Below are positions 32,601 through 44,600 of a DNA stretch of 64,000 nt, in pieces. A program made the position numbers and the translations under genes. Numbering within the stretch: the first letter of the stretch is position 1; each line of letters starts with the position of its first letter. The DNA is from Anisodus tanguticus (Eukaryota; Streptophyta; Magnoliopsida; Solanales; Solanaceae), in assembly GCA_034509755.1 (NCBI GenBank), contig CM067539.1, positions 27,902,001-27,966,000 of the forward strand, read 5' to 3'. Below the pieces are notes generated by a model that made no database searches, was not told the origin of the DNA, and was given only the letters and a program-made list of their open reading frames with translations.

Positions 32601-35600
32601 TCTAGTCGTAGTTCCTAAACTTTTTTAACTAAGCAGCTTGGCTTTTCAGTAAGTACCCAGGCAGCGCTGCTTTTAACATATAATTTTGGTATTAGCTGGT
32701 TTTGCTAGTTTTGGGTCCGACTGTCGAATGGCAAGTGATTGTTTCTACTACTATGTTTACTATCTGTGGAGTTGATGGTCATGAAAATACATCTATTTTC
32801 CCTTTAACCTCCATTTTGATTTTAAATATTTTCCTTTTTATTACATAATCAGTTCAGTTTTGGTAACACTTGCCACTGCTACTGACTGCTATTCTCATTT
32901 GCTAACTTGCTCTTCCCCTTTTTTCCCCTCTTCTTTTTCACTCACTTTCAGCTTTTTATGTGGGAGAAATTCATTTTGGGGTTTTAGGTAAAAGGTGCGG
33001 CAAACCAGACTAAATATTTAACTGTAGATCCACTTGAAGGGTCAGAAAAGCACACTTCAGAAGTGGGAGGTAGTACTGTGGTCACCAAAAGAACTCGAGA
33101 TCCAGGTGATGATGATTCACACACTTCTGATGATAGATCACTTTGCTGAACTTTTCTTTTCTCGTCTTTAACATTTGAAGTTACCTGCCGTTGGTTCCAC
33201 TTGTGCATGTTTCCCTTGTCACAATAGACGAGCACACTGATAGCAAAATGAAGCACGGAGTATCAGAGTCTATAAACGCAACTTTAGAGAAGTCAGATCT
33301 GGGTTTGGATGACCAACAAGATTCTTCTTGTAAGAGAAGGAAATTGTCACTCCCTACTGCTGTTAGTGTGGCAGCAGAAGATAGATCTGAGAGCAATGAA
33401 ATGTCTTTTATCACCAATGATTATGTATCAGATTCACAAGCACCAGATCAGTCTGGCTATAATCATGGTACTTCTTTGAATAAGACTGGGAACAATGACA
33501 GGAATGAAGGAGAAGATACTAAAAAGGAAACTATGAAGCACGCATCCTACTCGAAAAATCTACCAGAATGGAAACCCCTAGAGAAAGAACTGTACTTGAA
33601 GGGGATAGAGATTTTTGGGAGAAATAGGTATGGATTTTAGTTAATATTGGCTCTTCCTCAATAATAGAATTACAATTACATTAAAATAAGTCGATGTCAT
33701 CAGTGGTAAGAAATGCATGTCCAAGTGAATTGTTACACTAGGTTTTTACTTTCCACGTGGATATCATCTGGTAAGGTAATTGTTTCTTGTTGACAGCGGA
33801 CAGAAAGTGAGAGATTGGATGGTAAAAGCAAAAGGAGTCTTTCTGAGTCTTCACGTCACTTGGTACTTTTTGGAGTACTCAGGTCAACAACAACAAACAC
33901 AATGTAATCTCACAAAGTGGGGTCTAGGAAGGTTAGAGTGTACACAAACCTCACCCCTACCTCGGAGGTAGAGAGGCTGTTTCCGATAGACCCTCATCTC
34001 GAGGAAAAACAATTCAAAACAGTTTGAAAAAGGAAATAACAGAAATGAAGAAGCGATGGCAAAATACTACAGAAAGCATAACAAAGCATTCCAAAACAGT
34101 AGTTACATCAAAATCGGTAACCATAGTACAAGAAGCAACACATAGTAACATAAATCGAAGGACGGAGAAATGCATGGAAGGACAAGCGAGACAACACTCT
34201 ACTACCTGCTAACCTTTTACTATAATCCGTGTCCTCCACAACCTCTTATCTAAGGTCATGTCCTCGGTAAGCTGAAACTGCTCAATGTCCTATCTAATCA
34301 TCTCTCCAATACTTTTCGGCCTACCTCTACCTCTCCTGAAACCGTCCATATCCAACCTCTCACACCTCCGCACTGAGACATCCGTGCATTCAGGAACGGA
34401 TTTATGGGTAAAAAATGGATCACGTGAATTCATGGCCAAGGATTAAACTTCATAGATTATATATATAATTCTTGAAATATATCTAGTATTATCTAAAGGA
34501 ACCTATGGTCAAAAGAGATTGAATGGTGCACTGGTTTGAGCGCGGGTTCTAACTCTTAAGGTCGAGGGATCAAATCCTATTGATGTTGTTGCTCTATCAT
34601 TGGACAATCATTAAGCCATCATGACTTTAATCCTTGACAATTAAATTCCACTTTTCTTCAGCACTTCATTCTCTTCTCTTATTAATTTGCAACTTCACAC
34701 TTTTCATCCAATTTTTGTCTCAAATGTCTTTATCTTCTCACCATTTTATTCCTACACAATAAAATATAATATTAAGCATAAATTAATTTAATATACTCAA
34801 AGACGATTAAAAATACTAAAATGTGAGGCAACAATAACTAAATATATGCATTTTGCCGAACTCGTCTTCGAGTAAGCACTAAAATCACTCTCAATAAATC
34901 AAGCCTAGGAACACCACCACTTTGATTGATACCAACAATTAGGCCCTATAGCAACCCAACTCATCAAATATACACTTTCTGATCATCATGCAAGATATAC
35001 AAGTCAACTCAATCGAACAACAAACTTCTAACCTTCTAACCTCAATGATGGACTCTAACTCATCAAATTTAAGCTCGCTCACCAATTCTGTCAAAGAAAT
35101 CTAATAACATCACCTATCTACCATGAAACAAGTGCCCTCCCAAGAAGAAATAGTCCGCACACTCAAATCAAAGAATGAATAAAATTTAAGGACTTGGCAT
35201 AAAAACAATTCTCACACTCACAAAGAAATTCACATGTATGCATAAAGAACCATAGGCTTGCCCGTTATGTACATCTCTACTAATTAAGTGTGCTTGAATA
35301 GAATCAAGTGGGGCTTTAACGGGTTGTAATGTTGGCTAGGGGACGGGTATGAAAACTATATAATAGTGACTTACACTTTCCTAAGCACTTTGCACTTTTA
35401 GACTTCATCACCTATTATTTTCTACTTTTCACTTTATTTTTCCGCCCTCCCCTCATTCATTATTCCACAAGTATTTCTCATCATGTCAAGAACGCTTCAT
35501 TTTTTTCTTCATGTCACATTCTTTCTAAGAGGGCTTTTTCATCCCTTTGTAGCTATCATTGGTCACCATTTTTCACTTAAATACCCTTTCTTCAGATATC

Positions 35601-38600
35601 ACAATTATAACAATCTAAGCTACAATGTTCAAGGAAGTAGGGTGCAAAAACTAGGAATTCAACAAGTGGGTCAATGCAAAAATACGGCTAACAAACGAAA
35701 GGCTACAGGCTCAAAGGGCTAACTAGTGGTATAATATATGAAAAAGGCTAAAATTCACAAGACATATCAAAGAAAGCCTTTCATCATCTTTTAAACCAAC
35801 ACTTTTTATTTCGCTTCAATAACATGCATGTCAAGTTCTAGACTAAGATGCAAAACATGGAATATATGCAAGAAATCCTCACCACACATGGCACAAGTAT
35901 CAATCCGGATGGATCAATTCTACTCTGACAGGGTCATATTGAACTACAAAATAAGAATAAGCTATATACAGAGTCAACCCTGAGCTTAGGTGTCAGAAAA
36001 TTTGTTATTCTATACTAACACTCAAGCATTCACAGGAAAGTACAACTCAAGCTCAGACCTAAATATGCTAGTATCAAACAAGTCACAAATGTCTTTTTTC
36101 TTCCTCTTACTATTACTAAAAAAACTAATCCTAAAAATAAAAAATAATTACCCGGTTCAAAGGCCCCCCTTTGGAAAAGAACGGAGGCCATAAGAAAGAC
36201 CTAGGGGTGGATGATCTATGCCACTAATGAGAAAAAAAGAAGCTATAAAAAAAACGAACAAAGTAAAATCTTTTTGAATTTTTCTTATTTTCTGTTGTTT
36301 TTATTCTATATATAAGTTTAAGAAATTTTAAAAAGATCTTATGGCATAATCATACTCGACCTCAAAAGTGTCAGAAGTACCCACCCCACACTTAAAAATA
36401 TGCGTTGTCCTCAATGCATGGATAACAGAGAAAAAATTAAAACAAGGGTGAGAAATACTTACGGAGACCCTCTATGGCATAGCTAGCAGCATAATCTTCA
36501 ACATCAAGAGTCGGCACGACCCCACACTTAAACTCAAACATGCTCCTCAACTTCAATTTTGGGTACTCAGACTTCCCCTAATCTGCAAAATAAAAACAAA
36601 ATATAACGTGACACTATAAAAATAAAAAAACTAAAACTATTACACATTGGGTTGCCTCCCATTAAGCGCCTAATTTAATGTCGCGACATGACGTTATCAC
36701 CTTCACCACTTTTCCTTTCACTTTGACGATATAAATTGCGCCCCCAATTTTGCATCAAATTTCCTGCTCCGCTCTTGGGGCGGTGGTGTGAAAACAAATG
36801 AGCCAAACAATAGGTGTCACATCTTGCACTTCTTGGCCCTTAAGTGAGGAATGCCATTTTCTCTTTCCAGTGTGGCAAATTTTAGGATATAAGGCTCTTG
36901 TACCTGGATTATTTCTGACATCCAATATACTCCCTCAACCTCAGCTATTGTCGTGGATAGTAGTCAGGATGTGCAGCAGAAAGAGGAATTCCTGCTCCGC
37001 TCTTGGGGCGGTGGTGTGAAAACAAATGAGCCAAACAATAGGTGTCACATCTTGCACTTCTTGGCCCTTAAGTGAGGAATGCCATTTTCTCTTTCCAGTG
37101 TGGCAAATTTTAGGATATAAGGCTCTTGTACCTGGATTATTTCTGACATCCAGTATACTCCCTCAACCTCAGCATCATCAATGAAGTTCTGATCGAACGG
37201 CTGGAATTCCTCTTTCTGCTGCACATCCTGACTACTATCCACGACAATAGCCTTTTTATTTAATTGAGCATGTAGGTCGTGGATGTCGGAGCCAAATTGA
37301 TCTATCTCTTGTCCGAGCTTTGTTCTTTCTTCTATCAGTTGTATCACCGCGTTCGTAAGACCATCATGGAGACCCCCATATTCTTCTATTAATATTTTGT
37401 AATGATCCATACTAACAAAAGCACAAACACATTATTAGAATCATCATAATAAGGGCTCGGGATATGATAAGAACACTTCGGACAACTTTTTCAATTTCCC
37501 TCGCAAACTTCACAAGATTGAGATGGTGTACACAACTCGCCCTTGGGAATATATTGACAATGTTGCCAGAAGTAAGGTCCTTTGCAATACAGACATGGAT
37601 CAACAAAACAAAACATGAATACTTATCAGACCACAATTTTTTATTCGAAGATGCTATGTCACGGAGAGTACAAAAAAATAATAAATAAAAAAATTAAAAC
37701 TTGAATAGAAAAAGAAACGTCTAACCTAAATAAACAGTTAATTTCTAAGTCCCCGGCAACGGCGCCAAAAACTTGTTCCCTAATCATTAAGTCATGATGA
37801 CTTTAATCCTTGACAATTAAATTCCACTTCTCTTCAGCACTTCGTTCTCTTTTCTTTTTAATTTGCAACATCACACTTTTCATCCAATTTTTTGTCTCAA
37901 ATCTCTTTATCTTCTCCCCAATTTATTCCTACACAATAAAATATAATATCAAGTATAAATCAATTTAATGTACTCAAAAGATGATTAAAAGCACTAAAAT
38001 GTGAGGTAACAATAACTAAATATATGCATTTTTTACCGAACATCAGATGTCTTTTGCGTCTTTTTTTCTTCATTTCTTTTTTTCCCCTTTCTTTTGCTGC
38101 AACTTATATGTTTTCCTTTTTCTTTTTGCTGTTGCTTTTATTCTATTTCTAAACTCGTTTCACTTTCCCTCCTTTAACCAAATTTCTATTTCTAAACTTA
38201 AATTTCCTTTTTTGCTCTTCTAATAGAAATAAAAAGGTAGTGCTTGAGATTTGAACTTGGAACCTCAAGGTAAACTTCGAACCCCCTAGACCACTAAGTC
38301 CATCTCTAGTCTTGTGTTTAGGGGATTCAAAATTTATATATGTTGACAAAAGTAAAAATATTATCTTATATATAGTGTCTTTTTTTTGTCGGAGGGATTT
38401 GGGTGAACACCCTCTCGCCCCCTTAGATCTGCCGCTCCTGATGGTTCACCCATTCTCTTAAAATCCCGAATTCCCCTCTGCGTGCATCTCCTCTTCACAT
38501 GTCCGAGCCATCTCCGCCTCGCTTCCTGCGTCTTGTCCTCCACCGAAGCCACTCCCACCTTGTCTCAGATATTTTCATTTTAATCATATTTTTCCTAGTA

Positions 38601-41600
38601 TGCCCATACATTCATCTCAACATTCTCATTTCCGCAACTTTCATCTTCTGAACGTGAAAGGTCTTGACTGGCCAACGCTCCGCCCCATACAACATAGTTG
38701 GTCTGGCCTTTAAGTTTTGGTGACACCTTTTTATTACACAGGATTCCGATGCGAGCCTCTATTTCATCGACCCTACACCAATACGATGTATGACATCCTA
38801 GTCAATTTTTCTATTTCCTTGGATAATAGACCGTAGATACTTGAAACTCTCTCCTTTGGATGATATATGCATCAAGCTCATTTCCATGTCAGCCTCATGC
38901 GTTACATCACTAAACTTGCACTTCAAGTATTATGTCTTGGTCCTGTTCAACCTGAACCCTTTAGACTCTAGGATTTGTCTCCAAACCTTCAGCTTAGCCT
39001 TAACAATCAGAACTATGTCATCCGCAAATAACATACACCATGGGCACCTCATCTTGAATATGTCGCGTCGGTACATCCATCACCAAGGCAAATAGAAACA
39101 GGCTAAGAGCTAATCCCTCGTGCAACCCCATCATAACTGAGAAATGCTCCGAGTCTCCTCCCACTTTCCTTACCCCGATCTTGGCTCTATCGTACATGTG
39201 CTTGATCGCCCTAGTGTATGTTACAGGTACACCTTTAGATTCCGAGCATCTCCATAGAAAATGTCTTGAAACTTCCTTTGGGACTTTATCGTATGCCTTT
39301 TTTAGGTCGACGAACGCCATGTGAAGGCCCTTCCTCCTCTCCCTATAATGCTTCACCAACCTCCTTACAAGACGAGTGACTTATGTAGTTGAGCACCCTG
39401 GCATGAAATTTGAATTGGTTCTCGGAAATAGACACGCCCCTCCTCACCCTCATCTCCAGCACCCTCTCCAAACTTTCATAGTGGCGCTTAATAGCTTGAT
39501 ACCCCAAAGTTGTTGCAACTCTGAATGCTACCCGGACGAGAGGTTTTTCAACTACTATTACAGCTCGTACAACCTTGAGGAAAGAGCACTTTCGTCTGAG
39601 TACTCTTTCACGTACAACCTCTTTTCCTGCTGTTCTTTTACAAAGGAATCATTGTACTCCACCTTCATCTTTTGGGCATTTTCTCCGTCTTAAAAACGAT
39701 ATTAAATAGCCTAGTCAGCCACTCCATACCTGCCTTGTCTGCGCTCTTCCAAAATTTTATTGGGATCTCATCTGTGCCGGTCGCTCTTCCCTAACGAATC
39801 CTACGGATAGAACCCTTAACATCCTCAACCTTTATACACCTACAATACCCTCCAAATTCCCAACATAATGTCTTTGTCCTCTCTTCATTCAAGAGTGTAT
39901 GGAAGTATGATTGCCACCTCCGTCTAATGAGTGCCTGTTCTACCAGTACTCTGCCGTCCTTGTCCTTGATGCACTTCACTTGGTCCAAGTCACGGGCCTT
40001 CCTCTCTCTTGCCTTGGCTAGTCTGTCAACTTATTATCCCCGCATTTGTCCTCTAATTCTACATACATGCGTTTAGAAGCTGCCGTTTTTGCGCCGTAAC
40101 CGCTAACTTAGCGTCCTTCTTTGTCTTCTTATACCTTTTCCAATTCGTCCGTTTTTCCTCCTCGTCATTGCTTTCCACCAACATCGCATACACCACCTTC
40201 TTTGCCTCCAGCTTCCCTTGGACTTCTCCATTCCACTACCAATCCCCACCACAACAATCTCTCGAGCCCCCCAACACCTTTCTAGGGGCTTCCCTAATGC
40301 AACTAGCAGTCCTATCCCACATACTGTTTGCATACCCACTACTCCCCCAAGCCTCTATAGTCATCAACTTCTCTCCTGGGAACTGGCCAAAATCATGTTA
40401 CCCCATTTGATCCTAGGCCGTTCACCGACAAGGGCCACAACCCTCTTCTTTCTCTTCCTCTTGATATACAAATCCATCAGCAGGAGCCTATGTTGGGTTG
40501 TAAGGTTTTCACTCGGGATAGCCTTGCAGTCTTTACAAAGACTTTTATCATCCTTTCTAAGGAGCAAATAGTCTGGGTCTTAGTCACCGTACTACGAAAG
40601 GTCATCATGTGCTCCTCCTCCTTCAGGAAACTCGAATTGACTACCGTCAACCCAAAAGTTCTTGCGAAATTCAAAAGCGAGACTCCTCTTTCGTTCCTAT
40701 CCCATAAACCAAAACCTCCATGCACATCCTCATAACCCCTCGGAGTAGGCCCGTTGTGTCAATTGAAATCCCCTCATACGAATAGCTTCTCAATGTGCGG
40801 TATACCTCTCACCACCTCGTCCAAATCCTTCCAAAAGTGCTTCTTGTCGTCCTTGTCCAAACCCGCTTACGGTGCGTATGCACTAATAATGTTCAAAGGG
40901 AACATCTAATGACTACCTTAATCGTCATCATCCTGTAGTTGACCTTCCTAACATCTACCACTTGCTCCCTAAGTTCGCTATCTACTAAAATGCCTACTAC
41001 ATTCCTATTCTTCGAGCCTCTTGAGTACCATAACTTATACCCGTCCACATCCCTCGCCTTAGTTCCTACTCATCTGATTTCATGGACGCAAGCTATATTA
41101 ATTCTCATTTTCTTGAGCATCTTCGCTAGCTCTATGAATTTTCCTGACAAAGCCCCTATGTTCCAAGACCCTAACCTTAGCCTAGAAGCTCCCTTAACTC
41201 ACTTACGACCCTTGCCCCTCGCCATCGTTCCCGACGGAGAACATGACCCTAGTCTACCATCATTCACCAAACCCACTAAAGCAAATATTTTGGAGTACCC
41301 AGGTCGGTAGTAACATATCCTTAAAATTTTACAGCCCCATGCAATCTATTTCGTCCACATCCAATGATAGGTCAGACTAAATGGCAGCCCGGTGCACTAA
41401 GCTCCCGCTATGCGCAGGGTCCGGAGAAGAACAGACCACATTGGGTCTCATTTAGGCAGCCTTGCCTTGCATTTCTGCAAGAGGCTGTTTCCGTGTGCAA
41501 TGATGGGTCAGACTCGGAAATAGAAACTGTCTGCCCTTCTCTTCCAGCTACAAACTATGTTGCTCCGACTCTTCAAATGGGTGTGTCGGATCCTCCGAGA

Positions 41601-44600
41601 TTACTGAACTTTCCCCAGTATCAATCAATCAGTCAATCATAGAAGTGAAAGTAGGGGACTTTCATATTTTCGCTGGCCTTCCGGGGACCCTTTTACATTT
41701 TCAAAGAGTTCATTTTTCCATGTCACGAGACAAAAGAAGCACCTGGATAAATGCTACACCATACTTGAGCACATTTAGTCCCTCTATGTTGAGAAGCGCC
41801 CTTCTTTTTATGCAGATCATATTCTACCCCCGCCCAAACTCCCCCACCCCCACGCCGCTTAGTCATGCTTCTTAAGTACACGGGGTGGATTAAGTGTTGG
41901 TAACAGATTCTTGTTGGATTATATTTGGTTAAGTGATATACTCAAATCAGATTGTCATGTCAATATGTGTCAGCTCTAATGGATATCTTGTACACTGCAG
42001 TTGCCTCATTGCTAGGAACTTACTTCCTGGCTTGAAAACTTGTATGGAGGTATCCTCTTACATGGATAACGGAGCAGCAGTGCAACGTGGATGCTCCACA
42101 AGCTTATTTTCAGAGGATAATGGGAAAGCTGACATGGATTACATGGTTTGTGCTCCTCTTTGTGCCTAATCATTTACTTGACGCTTTAGCCCAAAGATGG
42201 TACTACATGAATTCTCATATTCCTCAGACCTTGAAACGACCAAGGGGTTCTTGTGGTACACAGCTTTGGGAACACATCAATTTCCCTACTTAATTATTAC
42301 AGTGTTTGGGACTGAGAAAAGGTGTTTGTATTCTTAGCAACACCCCCTATGCTGATATTTTTCAATCCAAGGAGAAGCGATATTGTTAATGGGATTGTTA
42401 GTCTTCTTTTTAAATCCTAAAATGGCAAAAGTTTTCCCTAGTACATGATGGACTTAAATCCACAGATAAAGTTTCAAAAAAATAGTTATTCCAATTGCAA
42501 AACCAGACATCACATTGTATTAAAGTCCATATCCACATTTTAGTGCGATAAATTATGATACAGGCACTCGTTAATCTCACTTTATAATAAATAACCTAAA
42601 AAGTTAATTCATGAAAGGTATTATTTAATACTTGTAGTATAATCTGGGGCTGTATACAAAAAAGTATACTTATCTTTGTTCAAATATATGTAGAGCTAAA
42701 GTACTTGACTAGAGGACAGACTTCTAATTCCAGTCTATAGTTTGGACATAGCAGTCTGAACAGAATGTTCCAAGCTATCAGCTTGCAATAAAAAGAAAAA
42801 GCATCATGGATCTTTTGGTGTTCATGAGACCATATTGACTGTTATAAATATTTGGAGCAGCAGGCAGTCCTACCTTCTAACATTCTGTACGCTCTTTTTT
42901 ATTGTATAAGGGTGGGGTAGCTTTTGGCAATCAAGAAAACAATGGTTTTCTCTAAGTCAGAATAAGATACTTACCTATGCAGAAGGAAGAGTCATATTGT
43001 CAAGAATTGCTTCTAGTTCATTTGAAGCGCAGAATGATGCACAAGTTTATTTTTGGAATTTGAGAAAGTCGGATCTTCTTCTTTGGAAGTTGATGCATGT
43101 ATGAGAATATTGTTTCCCTTGAATTTCTCATGCTATAAGTGGAACATACTACTATATAAGGTGCTGCTGGAGTTGAAAATTCTCAAGAAGCTAATTTACT
43201 TTTATTAGCATTCTACTTTCCTTGATTAGTTTGAGTTACTTCCTTCGTGGTGTATATCCATCTAATTTGATGTATTTGGCTATTTAGGAGCCAGATATTC
43301 GGACAAAATCACGCTTTCTTCGTAGAAGAGGCAGAACACGGAAGCTCAAATATTCCTCAAAGTCTGCTGGGCATCCCTCAATGTGGAGAAGAATAGCCGA
43401 TGGAAAGAATCAATCATGTATACGATATAATCCTTGTGGATGCCAGCCGATGTGTGGAAAGAGTTGTCCTTGTCTGCAGAATGGTACTTGCTGTGAAAAG
43501 TACTGTGGGTATGTTGAGCTTTTGAATTTATCAATAAAGGATTTCGTCTTTGACCTGTTAAGTCAGATGCTTCTCCAGTCCCACCTTTTTCTCTTCTTTT
43601 TGTGGTTTATTTAGGGCTAGCTATGAATTCATTTGTTCGCTTTCCGATATTATTTCAGGAATCAGTGATCTCTGCTAATATCTCTTCTTCCATTTCAGCT
43701 GCTCAAAAAGCTGTAAAAATCGTTTCCGTGGATGCCACTGTGCAAAGAGTCAATGCAGAAGCAGACAATGTCCGTGTTTTGCTGCTGGACGTGAATGTGA
43801 TCCTGATGTTTGCCGCAATTGTTGGGTTAGGTAAAATGTTGCTAAATGCTGATGATTTACACTAATTACCAATTTGAATCGCGCTGGATAATCAAGATTT
43901 TGAAAATTGTACTTGACACGTGAAGTATATTAAGTTTGCATGTTATGAGTACAAATAAACAGCAAGAGAACTCCAGAGAAGCATGCATTTAAACAGATAT
44001 AGGTTGTAAGGGGAAGAAATTCTATATAGATTTGCCTGACTAGATTCAAATTCTATATAGACTTTTGGGTTAGCCAAATGGCTAAAATATTTGTACTTTT
44101 AAGTTGACACCATCATGGTGTGAATAATGGGAAGAAATTTGACCGGTCAAAAGAAAAGAAATAAGGGGTCGTTTGGTAGGATGGATAAGCAAAAATAGTC
44201 CCGGGATAAAATTTTAGTATCCTTATCCAATGTTTGGTTGGAATAAAATTCCGTGATAACTAATCCAGGGGATTAGTTATCCCGGTATTGTAGTGTTATT
44301 TTATCCCACATTGAGGGTGAAATAACTAATCCCGGGATAACTTGTTTCCCAACCAAACGAGAACTAAGAGTTGGATAAAGAATACTTTTAGCCCGGAGGA
44401 GAGCTTTTTTGGCTGAAAGAAAAGAGAGAAACAAGGTGGATAATAAAGCAATGACCCTAGACGGAGAAGTTTTTATTATAATTTTGAGGTAGAAGACTGT
44501 GAAAACGAATAATGACTAGTAACTTCATCCTCCGTTTAAATATCTAGAAGAGCTTGGGCATAATACAAATAGTATTCAAATGATAACAACAGTAAGATAT

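Larger units (their letters stand above)
34600..38042 (-). mobile_element. Non-autonomous LTR retrotransposon (LARD-like)
   Basis: Direct repeats of about 265 bp lie at about 34600-34861 and 37774-38042; the right one runs from TGTTCCC to GAACA. A primer site complementary to CCCCGGCAACGGCGCCA (37751-37767) sits next to the right LTR, so the element reads on the - strand. The 2.9-kb interior has no pol; the phrase TTGGGTTGCCTCCCATTAAG (about 36650) is shared with Tat-type elements. Neither target duplication nor an intact left LTR start was found. Confidence 0.8.
34390..38480. mobile_element. Inserted block inside the LINE, 7-bp flanks
   Basis: The LINE sequence is interrupted between two copies of CGTGCAT (34383-34389 and 38481-38487). 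The block edges contain CAGGAACGGA on the left and (reversed) CAGGAGCGGC on the right at about 38440-38431, plus tRNA-like modules at about 34530-34580 and 38240-38320. It looks like a foldback or hAT-like element with inverted arms. About 40 bp beyond the right arm remain unexplained. Confidence 0.5.
33886..41287 (-). mobile_element. RTE-clade LINE, interrupted by later insertions
   Basis: Near-identical 18-bp flanks TTTTGGAGTACTCAGGTC (33868-33885) and TTTTGGAGTACCCAGGTC (41288-41305) mark a target duplication. The 3' end on the - strand has the usual GAGATTACATTGTG and TTG-rich tail (33886-33900). RT is readable at 39359-39018 (HMAFVDLKKAYDKVPKEV) and the endonuclease region lies upstream to about 41300, with many stops. 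The tail coding part (near 34380-34210, with RGRGRPK) is separated from 38481 by a 4.1-kb insertion. Confidence 0.85.
33628..42000 (+). other. Intron 10, 8.4 kb of nested insertions
   Basis: It separates the two halves of the SANT domain. Almost all of it is transposon: an RTE LINE, a hAT-like/SINE block inside it, an LTR element inside that, and a reversed SINE piece near the 3' side. Confidence 0.88.

Noticed and set aside
32279..32605. Read-through of exon 7 into intron 7 (108 residues)
   Set aside because: The frame runs past a good donor at 32327; exon 8 in another frame carries the conserved continuation.
40103..40735. Frames of 65-117 residues on both strands around the LINE
   Set aside because: The - strand pieces belong to the decayed endonuclease region and the + strand ones are their shadows.
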